NCBI RefSeq assembly: GCF_001280005.1
Contig: NZ_LGDW01000336.1
Span: 1 to 61,719, forward strand
Direction of reading: 5' to 3'
DNA length: 61,719 bases
Origin: Streptomyces sp. NRRL WC-3618
GTDB taxonomy: Bacteria > Actinomycetota > Actinomycetes > Streptomycetales > Streptomycetaceae
Shown: positions 43,319 through 50,865 of the stretch, piece by piece
Position numbering within the stretch: the first letter of the stretch is position 1
Layout of the letters: each line of letters starts with the position of its first letter
Position numbers and translations under genes: made by a program
The notes under the pieces: generated by a model
The model's database searches: none
What the model saw: the letters and a program-made list of their open reading frames with translations, nothing else
Told to the model about the DNA's origin: nothing

Positions 43319-43335
43319 TCTGACGGTTCGTCAGA
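43319..43335. promoter_or_regulatory. CTGACG-N3-CGTCAG palindrome at the ALDH promoter
   Basis: TCTGACGGTTCGTCAGA is a perfect palindrome about the central T, between the ALDH and metallo-hydrolase genes, nearer to ALDH. Confidence 0.62.
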
Positions 43336-43417
43336 TAGATACGGAGACAGTTACCAGTTCCCCTCCGAGGAGTCCACAGCTCTCACACGCCAGGCGGTAG
43401 GTGACTTGGGCTCCCAT

Positions 43418-43431
43418 GGGAACTGGTTCTA
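43418..43431. promoter_or_regulatory. KstR-type operator (one mismatch)
   Basis: GGGAACTGGTTCTA fits TNNAACNNGTTNNA except at the first base. It lies 37 bases before the metallo-hydrolase ATG in the shared intergenic region with the ALDH operon. Confidence 0.6.
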
Positions 43432-43467
43432 GTTATAGTGACTGGCAGCCCAGCCACAGGGGAGCCC

Positions 43468-44505
43468 ATGACACAGGTGTCGACACAGGTGACCGAGCAC
43501 GGCGGGGGCGTACGGTCCCTCCGGGTCCCCATTCCGAACAATCCCCTCGGATACACGCTGGTGTACGTCGTCGACACCGACCGCGGACCGGTCCTCATCG
43601 ACACCGGCTGGGACGATCCGCTGTCCTGGGACACACTCACCGAGGGCCTGTCGGCATGCGGTACGGCGGTCGGCGAGATCCACGGCGTGGTGATCACCCA
43701 CCACCACCCGGATCACCACGGCCTGTCCGGCCAGGTCCGTGAGGCGTCCGGGGCGTGGGTCGCGATGCACGAGGCGGACATCGCGCTCGTCCGGCGGACA
43801 CGCGACAACCGCGCCGACCGCTGGTACTCGTACATGATCGCGAAGCTCACGGCGGCCGGCGCGCCCGACGACCATATGGCGACCCTGACCAGGACCCCCG
43901 TCGGTCTCCTGCCCGGTTTCTCGCCCGCGTTGCCCGACCGCGAGATCGTCCCCGGCGAACTCCTCGACCTCCCCGGCCGCCGGCTGCGCGCGATCTGGAC
44001 ACCGGGCCACACCCCGGGCCACGTCTGCCTCCACCTGGAGGAGGCTCACCCGGACCGACTCCCGGGCAACGGGCGCCTGTTCTCGGGCGATCACCTGCTG
44101 CCCGGCATCACCCCGCACATCGGCCTGTACGAGGACCCCGACGACGCGACGGTCGCCGACCCCCTCGGCGACTACCTCGACTCCCTGGAGCGCATCGGCC
44201 GCCTGGCCCCGGCGGAGGTCCTCCCGGCCCACCGCCACGCCTTCCCCCAGGCGGGCGTCCGCGTACAGGAACTGCTCGACCACCACGACGAACGCCTCAC
44301 CGGCCTCCGCGCCCTCCTCACCACCCCCCTCACCGCCTGGCAGCTGGCGGAACGCATGGAGTGGAACCGCCCCTGGGCCGACATCCCCCCGGGATCACGG
44401 AACATCGCGGTCTCGGAGGCGGAGGCCCACGTACGCCGACTGGTCAAACTGGGCCACGCGGAGGCGGTGCCGGGGAGTGAACCGGTGACGTACGTGGCGG
44501 TGTGA
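43468..44505 (+). CDS. Metallo-beta-lactamase-fold hydrolase
   Basis: A 345-residue MBL-fold enzyme. The metal site is VVITHHHPDHHG, with later ligands in WTPGHTPGHVCLH and FSGDHLLPG, and HRHAFP near the C-terminus; the tail has a helical domain (EWNRPWADI). Glyoxalase II-like or thioesterase-like hydrolysis is the usual chemistry. ATG 43468 follows AGGGGAG. The KstR-type operator just upstream places it in the putative sterol regulon; a CoA-thioester or lactone substrate would fit, but this is inference. Confidence 0.88.
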   Translation: MTQVSTQVTEHGGGVRSLRVPIPNNPLGYTLVYVVDTDRGPVLIDTGWDDPLSWDTLTEGLSACGTAVGEIHGVVITHHHPDHHGLSGQVREASGAWVAMHEADIALVRRTRDNRADRWYSYMIAKLTAAGAPDDHMATLTRTPVGLLPGFSPALPDREIVPGELLDLPGRRLRAIWTPGHTPGHVCLHLEEAHPDRLPGNGRLFSGDHLLPGITPHIGLYEDPDDATVADPLGDYLDSLERIGRLAPAEVLPAHRHAFPQAGVRVQELLDHHDERLTGLRALLTTPLTAWQLAERMEWNRPWADIPPGSRNIAVSEAEAHVRRLVKLGHAEAVPGSEPVTYVAV

Positions 44506-44909
44506 ACCCGGTGCCGTGCACACGCACCGACCCACGCTGCCACTGACGGGCCGTTTTCGAGAGCCAGGTCACTTTCGACGTGCCCGGAGACGTGAAGCGG
44601 CCCATAGGACGCACGTCACCTACGAAGCGGCCTAGTAGGCGAATGCCCGTGTCATGCCCACACAGAAACCGGGCCTGACCTGCACATTGAGAGCCAGATC
44701 ACAAAGGGCGCCAACCCCCCACATACGACCACAACTAGCAAAAGGGGTGATTGCGGACGGCCGTCGAGCCTGTTTCTGTAGAGGAGTCGCAAGGCGCCAC
44801 GAACCCCCACGGGTCGCGGCGCCACCGCATGTCACCGCCACCCACGCAGTACGCACCACCCGGCATCGATCTGCACGCGACGGCCCTGACCCCGAAGAAA
44901 AGGTTCTCC
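44506..44909 (+). promoter_or_regulatory. Long leader before the transglycosylase-like gene
   Basis: These 404 bases have no convincing gene. A short inverted repeat, GGCGCC ... GGCGCC, occurs at about 44791-44822. The stretch is less GC-rich than its surroundings and may be a long 5' leader. Cell-wall hydrolase genes in Streptomyces are often controlled through long leaders, but I could not match a known riboswitch. Confidence 0.35.
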
Positions 44910-45329
44910 GTGTTCGTCTCCCGTATCGCTCGCACCCTCGCCTCCCCGAAGAAGGCCCTCTCCACCGCCGCCGTGGCCGCCGCCACCGCCGGTATGGTCC
45001 TGGCCGCGGCTCCCGCCCACGCGGCGACCTCTTCCTCGGCCTCCCACGCCAAGGCGATCGCGCACAAGCTGATCCCGAACGACGCGCAGTTCAACGCATT
45101 CAGCCGGATCGTCGAGCACGAGAGCGGCTGGAACATCAACGCCACCAACGCCTCCTCCGGCGCGTACGGCCTGGTCCAGGCCCTCCCCGGCTCGAAGATG
45201 TCCTCGGCCGGCTCCGACTGGAAGACCAGCGCCGCCACCCAGATCGAGTGGGGCCTGAAGTACATGAACCAGCGCTACGGCAGCCCGGTCGGCGCCTGGA
45301 ACTTCTGGCAGGCCCACCACTGGTACTGA
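44910..45329 (+). CDS. Secreted transglycosylase-like (SLT-type) protein
   Basis: A 139-residue secreted protein. A signal peptide (VSRIARTLASPKKALSTAAVAAATAGMVLAAAPAHA, cleaved after AHA) is followed by a short lysozyme-fold domain: FSRIVEHESGWNINATNASSGAYGLVQALPGSKM, with the catalytic Glu in EHESGW, and QIEWGLKYMNQRYGSPVGAWNFWQAHHWY. GTG 44910 is chosen because AAAAGG lies six bases upstream and the signal peptide then has normal length; in-frame upstream starts at 44751 and 44829 would add an unlikely Pro-rich N-terminus. It probably trims peptidoglycan. Confidence 0.87.
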   Translation: MFVSRIARTLASPKKALSTAAVAAATAGMVLAAAPAHAATSSSASHAKAIAHKLIPNDAQFNAFSRIVEHESGWNINATNASSGAYGLVQALPGSKMSSAGSDWKTSAATQIEWGLKYMNQRYGSPVGAWNFWQAHHWY

Positions 45330-45371
45330 GCCGGCCCGCGCGACACCGCATCAGCGCGACACGGCGTAAGC

Positions 45372-45415
45372 ACGAAGGCGACGGCCCCCGATCATTCGGG
45401 GGCCGTCGCCTTCGT
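45372..45415. terminator. Strong hairpin terminator
   Basis: ACGAAGGCGACGGCCCCCG pairs perfectly with CGGGGGCCGTCGCCTTCGT around ATCATT. It ends the transglycosylase unit and may work on both strands. Confidence 0.85.
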
Positions 45416-45450
45416 ACGTATGTCATAGGCGTCCGTGGTGGACTGACCCG

Positions 45451-46206
45451 ATGAGCCCCGAGGCAACCGAACCGGCCCAGCCATCGCCGTCATCGCCGCC
45501 GTCGCCGCCGTCGTCATCGTCATCGTCATCGTCGTCCTCTTCGTACGATCCCGAATCGCGCGGTCTGCGGCTCGTGGCCGTTCTGCTGGTGCTGACGGTG
45601 GTCAGCGGGCTGATCGACGCCGTCAGCTATCTCGGGCTCGGGCACGTCTTCACCGCCAACATGACCGGCAACGTCGTCGTGCTCGGCTTCGCCGCCGCCG
45701 GGGCGCCCGGCTTCTCCGTACCGCACACGCTGACGTCGCTGGCCGCGTTCGTGGCGGGCGCGGTGGCCGGCGGGCGCCTCTCGGGACGTCTGGGCGGCGG
45801 CTCGCGCCGGAGGTGGGCCCGGATCACCCTGGCCGTCGAGGCGGTGTTCCTGGGCGCGTCCTCGGCGGTCGCCTTCGCGGCGCCCGACGCGACGGCCACC
45901 GGCTACGCGCTGATCGCCGTCACGGCCTTCGCGATGGGCTTGCGCAACGCGACCGTACGCAGACTGGGCGTCCCCGACCTGACGACCACCGTCCTGACGA
46001 TGACCCTCACGGGTCTCGCCGCCGACTCCCGCGCGGCCGGCGGCACCGGCAGGCACTCCCCGCGCCGCTCGGCGTCGGTGGTCGCGATGGCGCTGGGCGC
46101 GGCCCTCGGGGCGTGGCTGGTGGTCCGGCACGGGCTGGGGATCCCGCTTCTCGTCGCCGCTGTCGCGGTGGCTGCGTTGGCCGTGTGCGCGTCCGGGCGG
46201 GAGTGA
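45451..46206 (+). CDS. DUF1275 (YoaK-type) membrane protein
   Basis: A 251-residue membrane protein with six predicted helices and family blocks SGLIDAVSYLGLGHVFTANMTGNVVVLGFA, FVAGAVAGGR and MGLRNATVRRLGVPDLTTTVLTMTLTGL. Function unknown. The N-terminus has a Ser/Pro run of about 20 residues coded by repeated TCATCG/TCGCCG triplets, a likely hypervariable microsatellite. ATG 45451 lacks a strong ribosome site; a later start after the serine run is possible. Confidence 0.87.
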   Translation: MSPEATEPAQPSPSSPPSPPSSSSSSSSSSSYDPESRGLRLVAVLLVLTVVSGLIDAVSYLGLGHVFTANMTGNVVVLGFAAAGAPGFSVPHTLTSLAAFVAGAVAGGRLSGRLGGGSRRRWARITLAVEAVFLGASSAVAFAAPDATATGYALIAVTAFAMGLRNATVRRLGVPDLTTTVLTMTLTGLAADSRAAGGTGRHSPRRSASVVAMALGAALGAWLVVRHGLGIPLLVAAVAVAALAVCASGRE

Positions 46207-46476
46207 GGGGGCCCGCCATGCCGTGCGGGGCGAGTTGCGTTGCTAACGATTCATAACTCTTGGCGATTGCTGTGGGTAGAGTCACGCGGTCCACGAGGAC
46301 GGTCCGGGGGCGTGCGTCGTGCGTCCGCGACCCGCGTGACCTGCGCAATCCGCTTGGGCGAGCCGGTTTTCCCGCCGTCGGCGATCTCGCGCGCGGACCG
46401 TGCGCGCGTGTGGCCGCCGAGAGTCGGGAGTACCTGCGGGGCCCACGACGGGCCGGAGCGGAGCATACTGACGTTA

Positions 46477-46698
46477 ATGACAAAGACAGCGGTAACGCGG
46501 GCCCACCTGGCCACCAGCCCTTTCAAAGCCCCTGTGGCACCCCCTGCCAAGCACTTCGCGGCAGGCGACCGAGTCACTCACGACGTCTTCGGCCTCGGCC
46601 GAGTGACCACCGTCGAGGATGGCATCGCAGTGCTCGTCGATTTCGGCGGGCGTCAGGAACGGATCGTCAGTCCGTACGCCAAGCTGACCGTTCTGTGA
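46477..46698 (+). CDS. Small stand-alone Tudor-like domain protein
   Basis: A 73-residue protein whose C-terminal 45 residues (GDRVTHDVFGLGRVTTVEDGIAVLVDFGGRQERIVSPYAKLTVL) resemble the C-terminal Tudor domain of UvrD/PcrA helicases and the CarD/TRCF interaction fold, which bind RNA polymerase. The helicase itself is absent. CATACT lies about eight bases before ATG 46477 with no ribosome site, suggesting a leaderless mRNA. A polymerase-associated role is inference from the fold. Confidence 0.78.
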   Translation: MTKTAVTRAHLATSPFKAPVAPPAKHFAAGDRVTHDVFGLGRVTTVEDGIAVLVDFGGRQERIVSPYAKLTVL

Positions 46699-46738
46699 GA
46701 TCTGCCGTGCCCCCCTCTCGAACACCAGGAGACCTTCC

Positions 46739-46906
46739 ATCGAGCTGACATCTCTGTTCTCCGCGCCGGAACCGACTGCGTTCCACGCGAGGACCGATTC
46801 GCCGACCCCGGAGATCGACCCCTTCCAGGCGCCGGCCTTCCGGGAGGGCACTCCCGGCGCCTCCGTGAACCTGGCGGACGACCCCGGCGCCTGGGATCAG
46901 CTGTGA
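46739..46906 (+). CDS. Possible short acidic ORF without a standard start
   Basis: A 55-codon open frame (SLFSAPEPTAFHARTD ... NLADDPGAWDQL) ends at TGA 46906. AGGAGA at 46727-46732 is well spaced to codon ATC 46739, where an ATG would be expected; CTG 46745 is the only other candidate. Either a start codon has been lost or this is a non-standard start. Composition is protein-like, but no family is recognised. Confidence 0.3.
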   Translation: MELTSLFSAPEPTAFHARTDSPTPEIDPFQAPAFREGTPGASVNLADDPGAWDQL

Positions 46907-46977
46907 GCCACACCGTCGCAGCGGCGTGACCGCCGACCGAGTCGCCCAGTGACGGGGTCGCGAACTCCGGGTGCCCG

Positions 46978-49368
46978 TCAGGTACGGGGCATCGGGAGGG
47001 CGTACACCCTGTCGAAATGCTGGGCGATCAGCGGATGGTCGGTCCCCGCGGCGGTGTCACAGGACAACTGCCAGTCGTTGATGCCCGTGTCCCGACCGTC
47101 GGTGAAGTTCCAGAGCAGTTCGCCCCGCCGGGCATCGATCGCGTAGAAGCCGTCCTTGTTGGCCTCGGCCGTGACGAACACCGCGTCGGCGCCCGCGACG
47201 AGGGCGTTGTCCAGGTCCAGCCGGGGCGTTTCGCAGAACCAGCGCCGCGAGCCGTCGGCGGCGTCGAACGCCTCGACGCCGTGCGGGTTGCTCGTCGTGC
47301 AGTAAACCGTGCCGTCCGCCGCGGCCACAGAGGCGAATCCGCCCTTCTCCTGCGGCACCCGCCAGCGCGGCGCACCCGACACCAGATCCACCGCGACGAG
47401 CTCGCTGTCGGCGGCGAAGACCGTGTTGTCGAGCACCACCGGCGCCGATCGGGTCTCCGAAGTGGACGCCATGGGCCGAGTCCACAGGATGCTTCCCCGG
47501 GCGTCGCCGCCCCGGGCCGTCAGACGGTGCAGCCCGTCCAGGTAGACGAAGCGGTCGGCGTCGATGAACGGCTTCAGGTCGAGGCCGATGTCCTCCCTGC
47601 TGATGGGGATGACCTGGGCCAGGCGCGCCTTCAGATTCGTCCCGAGGACGACGTTCGTCGAGGTGGCGGGACCCCGTGACCCGTCCGGCCGGTTCTGGCG
47701 GTCGAACCGCAGTCCGACGATGGTGACGGTGCCCACGGCCCCGCCGAGCAGCGTGTCGAAGCGGAAGTCCGGCCCGAAGTCCAGCGAGTACCGCTCGGCG
47801 CCCGTGACCGCGTCGACGCCCAGCACGGTCGCGCCGGTGCCGAGGGCGACGACGACGTCCGAGACGACCAGGGGCGGGGTGGGCGACTGGCTGATGCCCT
47901 GGTAGGTCCACCGGGGGCGGGCGCCGTCGGTCAGACCGAGGCAGAAGAGGACACCGGACTGCGTCTTCATCAGGGCGGTTTCGTTGTAGAAGACCGCCGG
48001 TGCCTGGAGGAGCGGTTCGCTGCGGTACGTCCACAGCGGTCTCGGCGCCGGACCGGCGGGGGTCGCCGCGCCGGCCGGGGCGTCCTTCGATCCGTGGAGC
48101 AGCGCGGTGGCGCCGGCGCCCAGAGCGAGCGCCGCGACCCCCGTGAGGACCCCTCGGCGGGATACGCCCGGCGCGGACGGGCGCCGGGCCCGGTGGGTGC
48201 CCCGCTCGGGCGACTGCGCGGGCGGCTGTGCGGGCGGCTGCCCGTGTGCCGGGGCGGGTCTCGGTTCTTCGGGCTCGGGGAGGACAGCGCGCTGGGGGCT
48301 GCTCTGGCGCTCCGCGACCAGTCGCTGGACGGCCGCCAGGCGCGGGTCGACGCGGAGGTTGCCGGCGCCCGGGGCGGCCGCCATGGCGGCATGGGCGGGC
48401 TCCCGGCCGACCGCGTTCGCGCTCGCGTTCGTCTTCGCGTCGAGACCGAGGTCCAGTTCCCGGTCCAGATCCAGATCCAGCTCCAGGTCCATGAGGGCGG
48501 CTGCCTGCGCTCCGATCGAGGCGAGCACCGGTTCCGGCAGCCAGCCGGTCCAGTCCACCGCGTCGGCGCCGCCGGGCGCGCAGGCCGCCGAGACCCGGTC
48601 CGGGCTGGGCCGGTCGTCCGGGGACTTCTCGAGGCAGCGACCGATGATCGTGTCCAGCGGGGCGTTGACGCCCGTCAGGTCGGGCGTGCCGTGGACCACC
48701 TGGTACAGCAAGCCGGCCGCCGACGCGCCTTCGAAGGGCGCCTGACCGGTGGCCGCGTAGGCCAGCACCGAGCCGAGACAGAACACGTCGCCCGCCGGGC
48801 CCATCGGGTTCCCTGTGGCGTGCTCGGGGCACATGTACCTCGGGGAGCCCAACAGCACGCCGGACAGGGTGAGTTCGTAGCCGTCGGTGGCCCGGACGAT
48901 GCCGAAGTCGATGACGCGCGGGCCCTCGGCGGAGAGCAGCACGTTGGACGGCTTGAGGTCGCGGTGGACCAGCCCCGCGGCGTGTACGGCGATCAGCGCC
49001 TCGGCGAGTCCGGCGCCGAGGGCCAGTACCGATCTCGGTGGCAGTGGCCCGTACGCCTCGACGGCCTCGGCCAGCGTGGGGCCGAGGATGTGGGTGGTGG
49101 CGAGCCAGGGGACGGGGCCGTCCGGGTCGGCGTCCAGGACGGACGCCGTGTAGGTGCCGCTGACCGCCTGGGCGGCCTCCACCTCGCGGCGGAACCTGTC
49201 GCGGAAGGCCCTGCCCGAGGCCAGTTCCGGCCGGATGACCTTGACGGCCACGGACTGTTGCCGGTCGTCCTTGGCGAGGAAGACCTCGCCCATCCCTCCG
49301 GCACCGAGTCTCGCGACCGGACGGTACGGCCCCAACCGGACCGGATCCGTGGGACGAAGTGGCTCCAT
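46978..49368 (-). CDS. Ser/Thr protein kinase with PQQ-type beta-propeller
   Basis: A 796-residue membrane kinase. The kinase domain (residues 12-275) has GAGGMGEVFLAKDD, VAVKVIRPE, HRDLKPSNVLL at about 130 and DFG in VIDFGIVRATDGY. A Pro/Ala-rich linker is followed by RRGVLTGVAALALGAGATALLHG, which is both an Arg-Arg motif and a single transmembrane segment. The extracellular C-terminal half is a PQQ-like propeller (DAVTGAERYSLDFG, AADGTVYCTTSNPHGVEAFDAADGSRRWF, AIDARRGELLWNF). ATG 49368 is chosen (MEPLRPTDPVRLGPY); the open extension to 49473 is not conserved in type. It presumably senses an extracytoplasmic signal. Confidence 0.9.
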   Translation of the reverse strand: MEPLRPTDPVRLGPYRPVARLGAGGMGEVFLAKDDRQQSVAVKVIRPELASGRAFRDRFRREVEAAQAVSGTYTASVLDADPDGPVPWLATTHILGPTLAEAVEAYGPLPPRSVLALGAGLAEALIAVHAAGLVHRDLKPSNVLLSAEGPRVIDFGIVRATDGYELTLSGVLLGSPRYMCPEHATGNPMGPAGDVFCLGSVLAYAATGQAPFEGASAAGLLYQVVHGTPDLTGVNAPLDTIIGRCLEKSPDDRPSPDRVSAACAPGGADAVDWTGWLPEPVLASIGAQAAALMDLELDLDLDRELDLGLDAKTNASANAVGREPAHAAMAAAPGAGNLRVDPRLAAVQRLVAERQSSPQRAVLPEPEEPRPAPAHGQPPAQPPAQSPERGTHRARRPSAPGVSRRGVLTGVAALALGAGATALLHGSKDAPAGAATPAGPAPRPLWTYRSEPLLQAPAVFYNETALMKTQSGVLFCLGLTDGARPRWTYQGISQSPTPPLVVSDVVVALGTGATVLGVDAVTGAERYSLDFGPDFRFDTLLGGAVGTVTIVGLRFDRQNRPDGSRGPATSTNVVLGTNLKARLAQVIPISREDIGLDLKPFIDADRFVYLDGLHRLTARGGDARGSILWTRPMASTSETRSAPVVLDNTVFAADSELVAVDLVSGAPRWRVPQEKGGFASVAAADGTVYCTTSNPHGVEAFDAADGSRRWFCETPRLDLDNALVAGADAVFVTAEANKDGFYAIDARRGELLWNFTDGRDTGINDWQLSCDTAAGTDHPLIAQHFDRVYALPMPRT

Positions 49369-49585
49369 GGTCCTCAGCTCGCCTGTTCCCCGTCGTTCCG
49401 CGTCTGCTCCCCGTTGGATGGGGCTGCAGGGAGAGTAGGGGCTCAGGGACACATGGCGCACGCAATCGGGCAACTCATGGCCAATACTTGAGACTTCACG
49501 CAGGGAGGGTTCGGACGTTACACGTGACGTCCGGACGAATCAGGCACGACCTGCGCTTTCTCCCCGCCCCTGTGGCCGTCGGCCG

Positions 49586-50326
49586 TCAGCTCCGGGTCGC
49601 GTACACGATGAGGTTGTTCACCGGATGCCCCTGGGCGTCGAAGTCGCCGTCGCAGGTGATGAGCCGCAGGGCACGGTCCTGGGTCGGGCCGTAGACCTTC
49701 TTCGTGGGGAAGACGGTCTTGCCGACACTCTCCGTGGCCGTGACGGTGAAGTGGACGGCTCCTCCCCGCACGTCGGTGACGGTGATGTCCGCGCCCTTGG
49801 TGATCTTCCTGAGGTCGTGGAAGACGGCTCTGCCGAGGTGGGTGTCGTTGTGGCCGATGATGACGGCCGCGCCGACCTCACCGGGCACCACGCCGCCGGT
49901 GTACCAGCCCGCTGTCATCCCCTTCTCGGCGGGCGGGACCTCGACCGTCCCGTCCGTGTTGAGGCCCAGCCTCATCAGCGAACTGGCGATCCCCACGGAA
50001 GGGACGGCGACCCGGGCGGGGGCGGGCCCGGCCGCCGGAGTGTTCGGGGCCGCGGGCCGCCCGGACTCCGGGGCGTCGGGCGAGGCGGTGCCGACGGCGC
50101 CGGGGACCGCGCGGACCGTCGGGTCCGGGGTGGACGAGCAGCCGGTGAGCACGACGACGAGGAGGATCAGGGTGATGGTCGCGATCAGGGCCACGGCGAG
50201 ACGGCCCCGGGACAGGGCCGGACGGAGTGCAGGGGGCAACGCGAGCTCCAGAACAGGGTGCGGTGCGAGGGTTCGGGGAACGCACAGGGCGCCGCCCGGT
50301 GAAGGACGGCGCCACCGTGTCGTCAC
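49586..50326 (-). CDS. Class F-type sortase
   Basis: A 246-residue membrane-anchored transpeptidase. A transmembrane segment (LAVALIATITLILLVVVLTGCSS) and Pro/Ala-rich linker precede the sortase barrel with His in VIIGHNDTHLG, Cys in LRLITCDGDFD and Arg in LIVYATRS. Sortases of this class attach surface proteins to the cell wall; targets are poorly known in actinomycetes. The gene follows 18 bases after a small secreted protein with a C-terminal membrane anchor, a likely partner. GTG 50326 has no clear ribosome site. Confidence 0.9.
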   Translation of the reverse strand: MTTRWRRPSPGGALCVPRTLAPHPVLELALPPALRPALSRGRLAVALIATITLILLVVVLTGCSSTPDPTVRAVPGAVGTASPDAPESGRPAAPNTPAAGPAPARVAVPSVGIASSLMRLGLNTDGTVEVPPAEKGMTAGWYTGGVVPGEVGAAVIIGHNDTHLGRAVFHDLRKITKGADITVTDVRGGAVHFTVTATESVGKTVFPTKKVYGPTQDRALRLITCDGDFDAQGHPVNNLIVYATRS

Positions 50327-50344
50327 TGAGGTCGTGCTGCCGGG

Positions 50345-50764
50345 TCAGCCGTCGCGGCGGCCGGCGGTGCGGCGGCGCAGTACGTAGGTGCCGGCGCCCG
50401 CCAGCAGCAGGGCGCCCGTGGCCGAACCGATGAGGGCGCCGGTGTTGTTGTCATCCTGGGCGGGGGCCTCGCCCGCGGCGACACCGCCCCGCGGGTAGTC
50501 CTTGCCGGACGTGGCCTTCACGGCTTCGGCCTTCTTGTCCTCGAGCTCCTTGGCCTTCCTGGCCTCGGCGTCCTTGGACTGCCGGGCGTCCTCGGCCTTC
50601 TTCTTCGCCAGGGCCTCCTTGCCCTCCGGGGTCAGGTCGGTGGCGCCCGGCGTCGGAGTCGGGTCGGTGGCGAAGGCCGCGGTGGCCGGGACGAGCAGCG
50701 CGCCGGCCGCGACGCCGGTCAGGACGGCGATACGCAGCGGGCGCAGAGTGAGACGGCGGGACAT
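50345..50764 (-). CDS. Secreted coiled-coil protein with C-terminal membrane anchor, possible sortase substrate
   Basis: A 139-residue protein with a signal peptide (LTLRPLRIAVLTGVAAGALLVPATAAFA), a highly charged coiled-coil segment (KKKAEDARQSKDAEARKAKELEDKKAEAVK) and a C-terminal transmembrane helix followed by RRRTAGRRDG, the layout of a cell-wall sorting signal. The LPxTG-like motif is missing; DNNTGAL stands in its place. ATG 50764 has GGAG seven bases upstream. It forms an operon with the sortase. Confidence 0.78.
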   Translation of the reverse strand: MSRRLTLRPLRIAVLTGVAAGALLVPATAAFATDPTPTPGATDLTPEGKEALAKKKAEDARQSKDAEARKAKELEDKKAEAVKATSGKDYPRGGVAAGEAPAQDDNNTGALIGSATGALLLAGAGTYVLRRRTAGRRDG

Positions 50765-50865
50765 GTAAGGGCTCCAGTTCCAGCCCGGCTTGGTCGTACC
50801 TGGTTGCCGATCCGCACCAGGTTCCGGGCATGACCCCACTCTGGCCGCCAGTTGTCAGGAAGCTG

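Noticed and set aside
44506..44909. c-di-AMP (ydaO-type) riboswitch before the transglycosylase-like gene
   Set aside because: I looked for its conserved sequence blocks and did not find a convincing match, so it is recorded only as a long leader.
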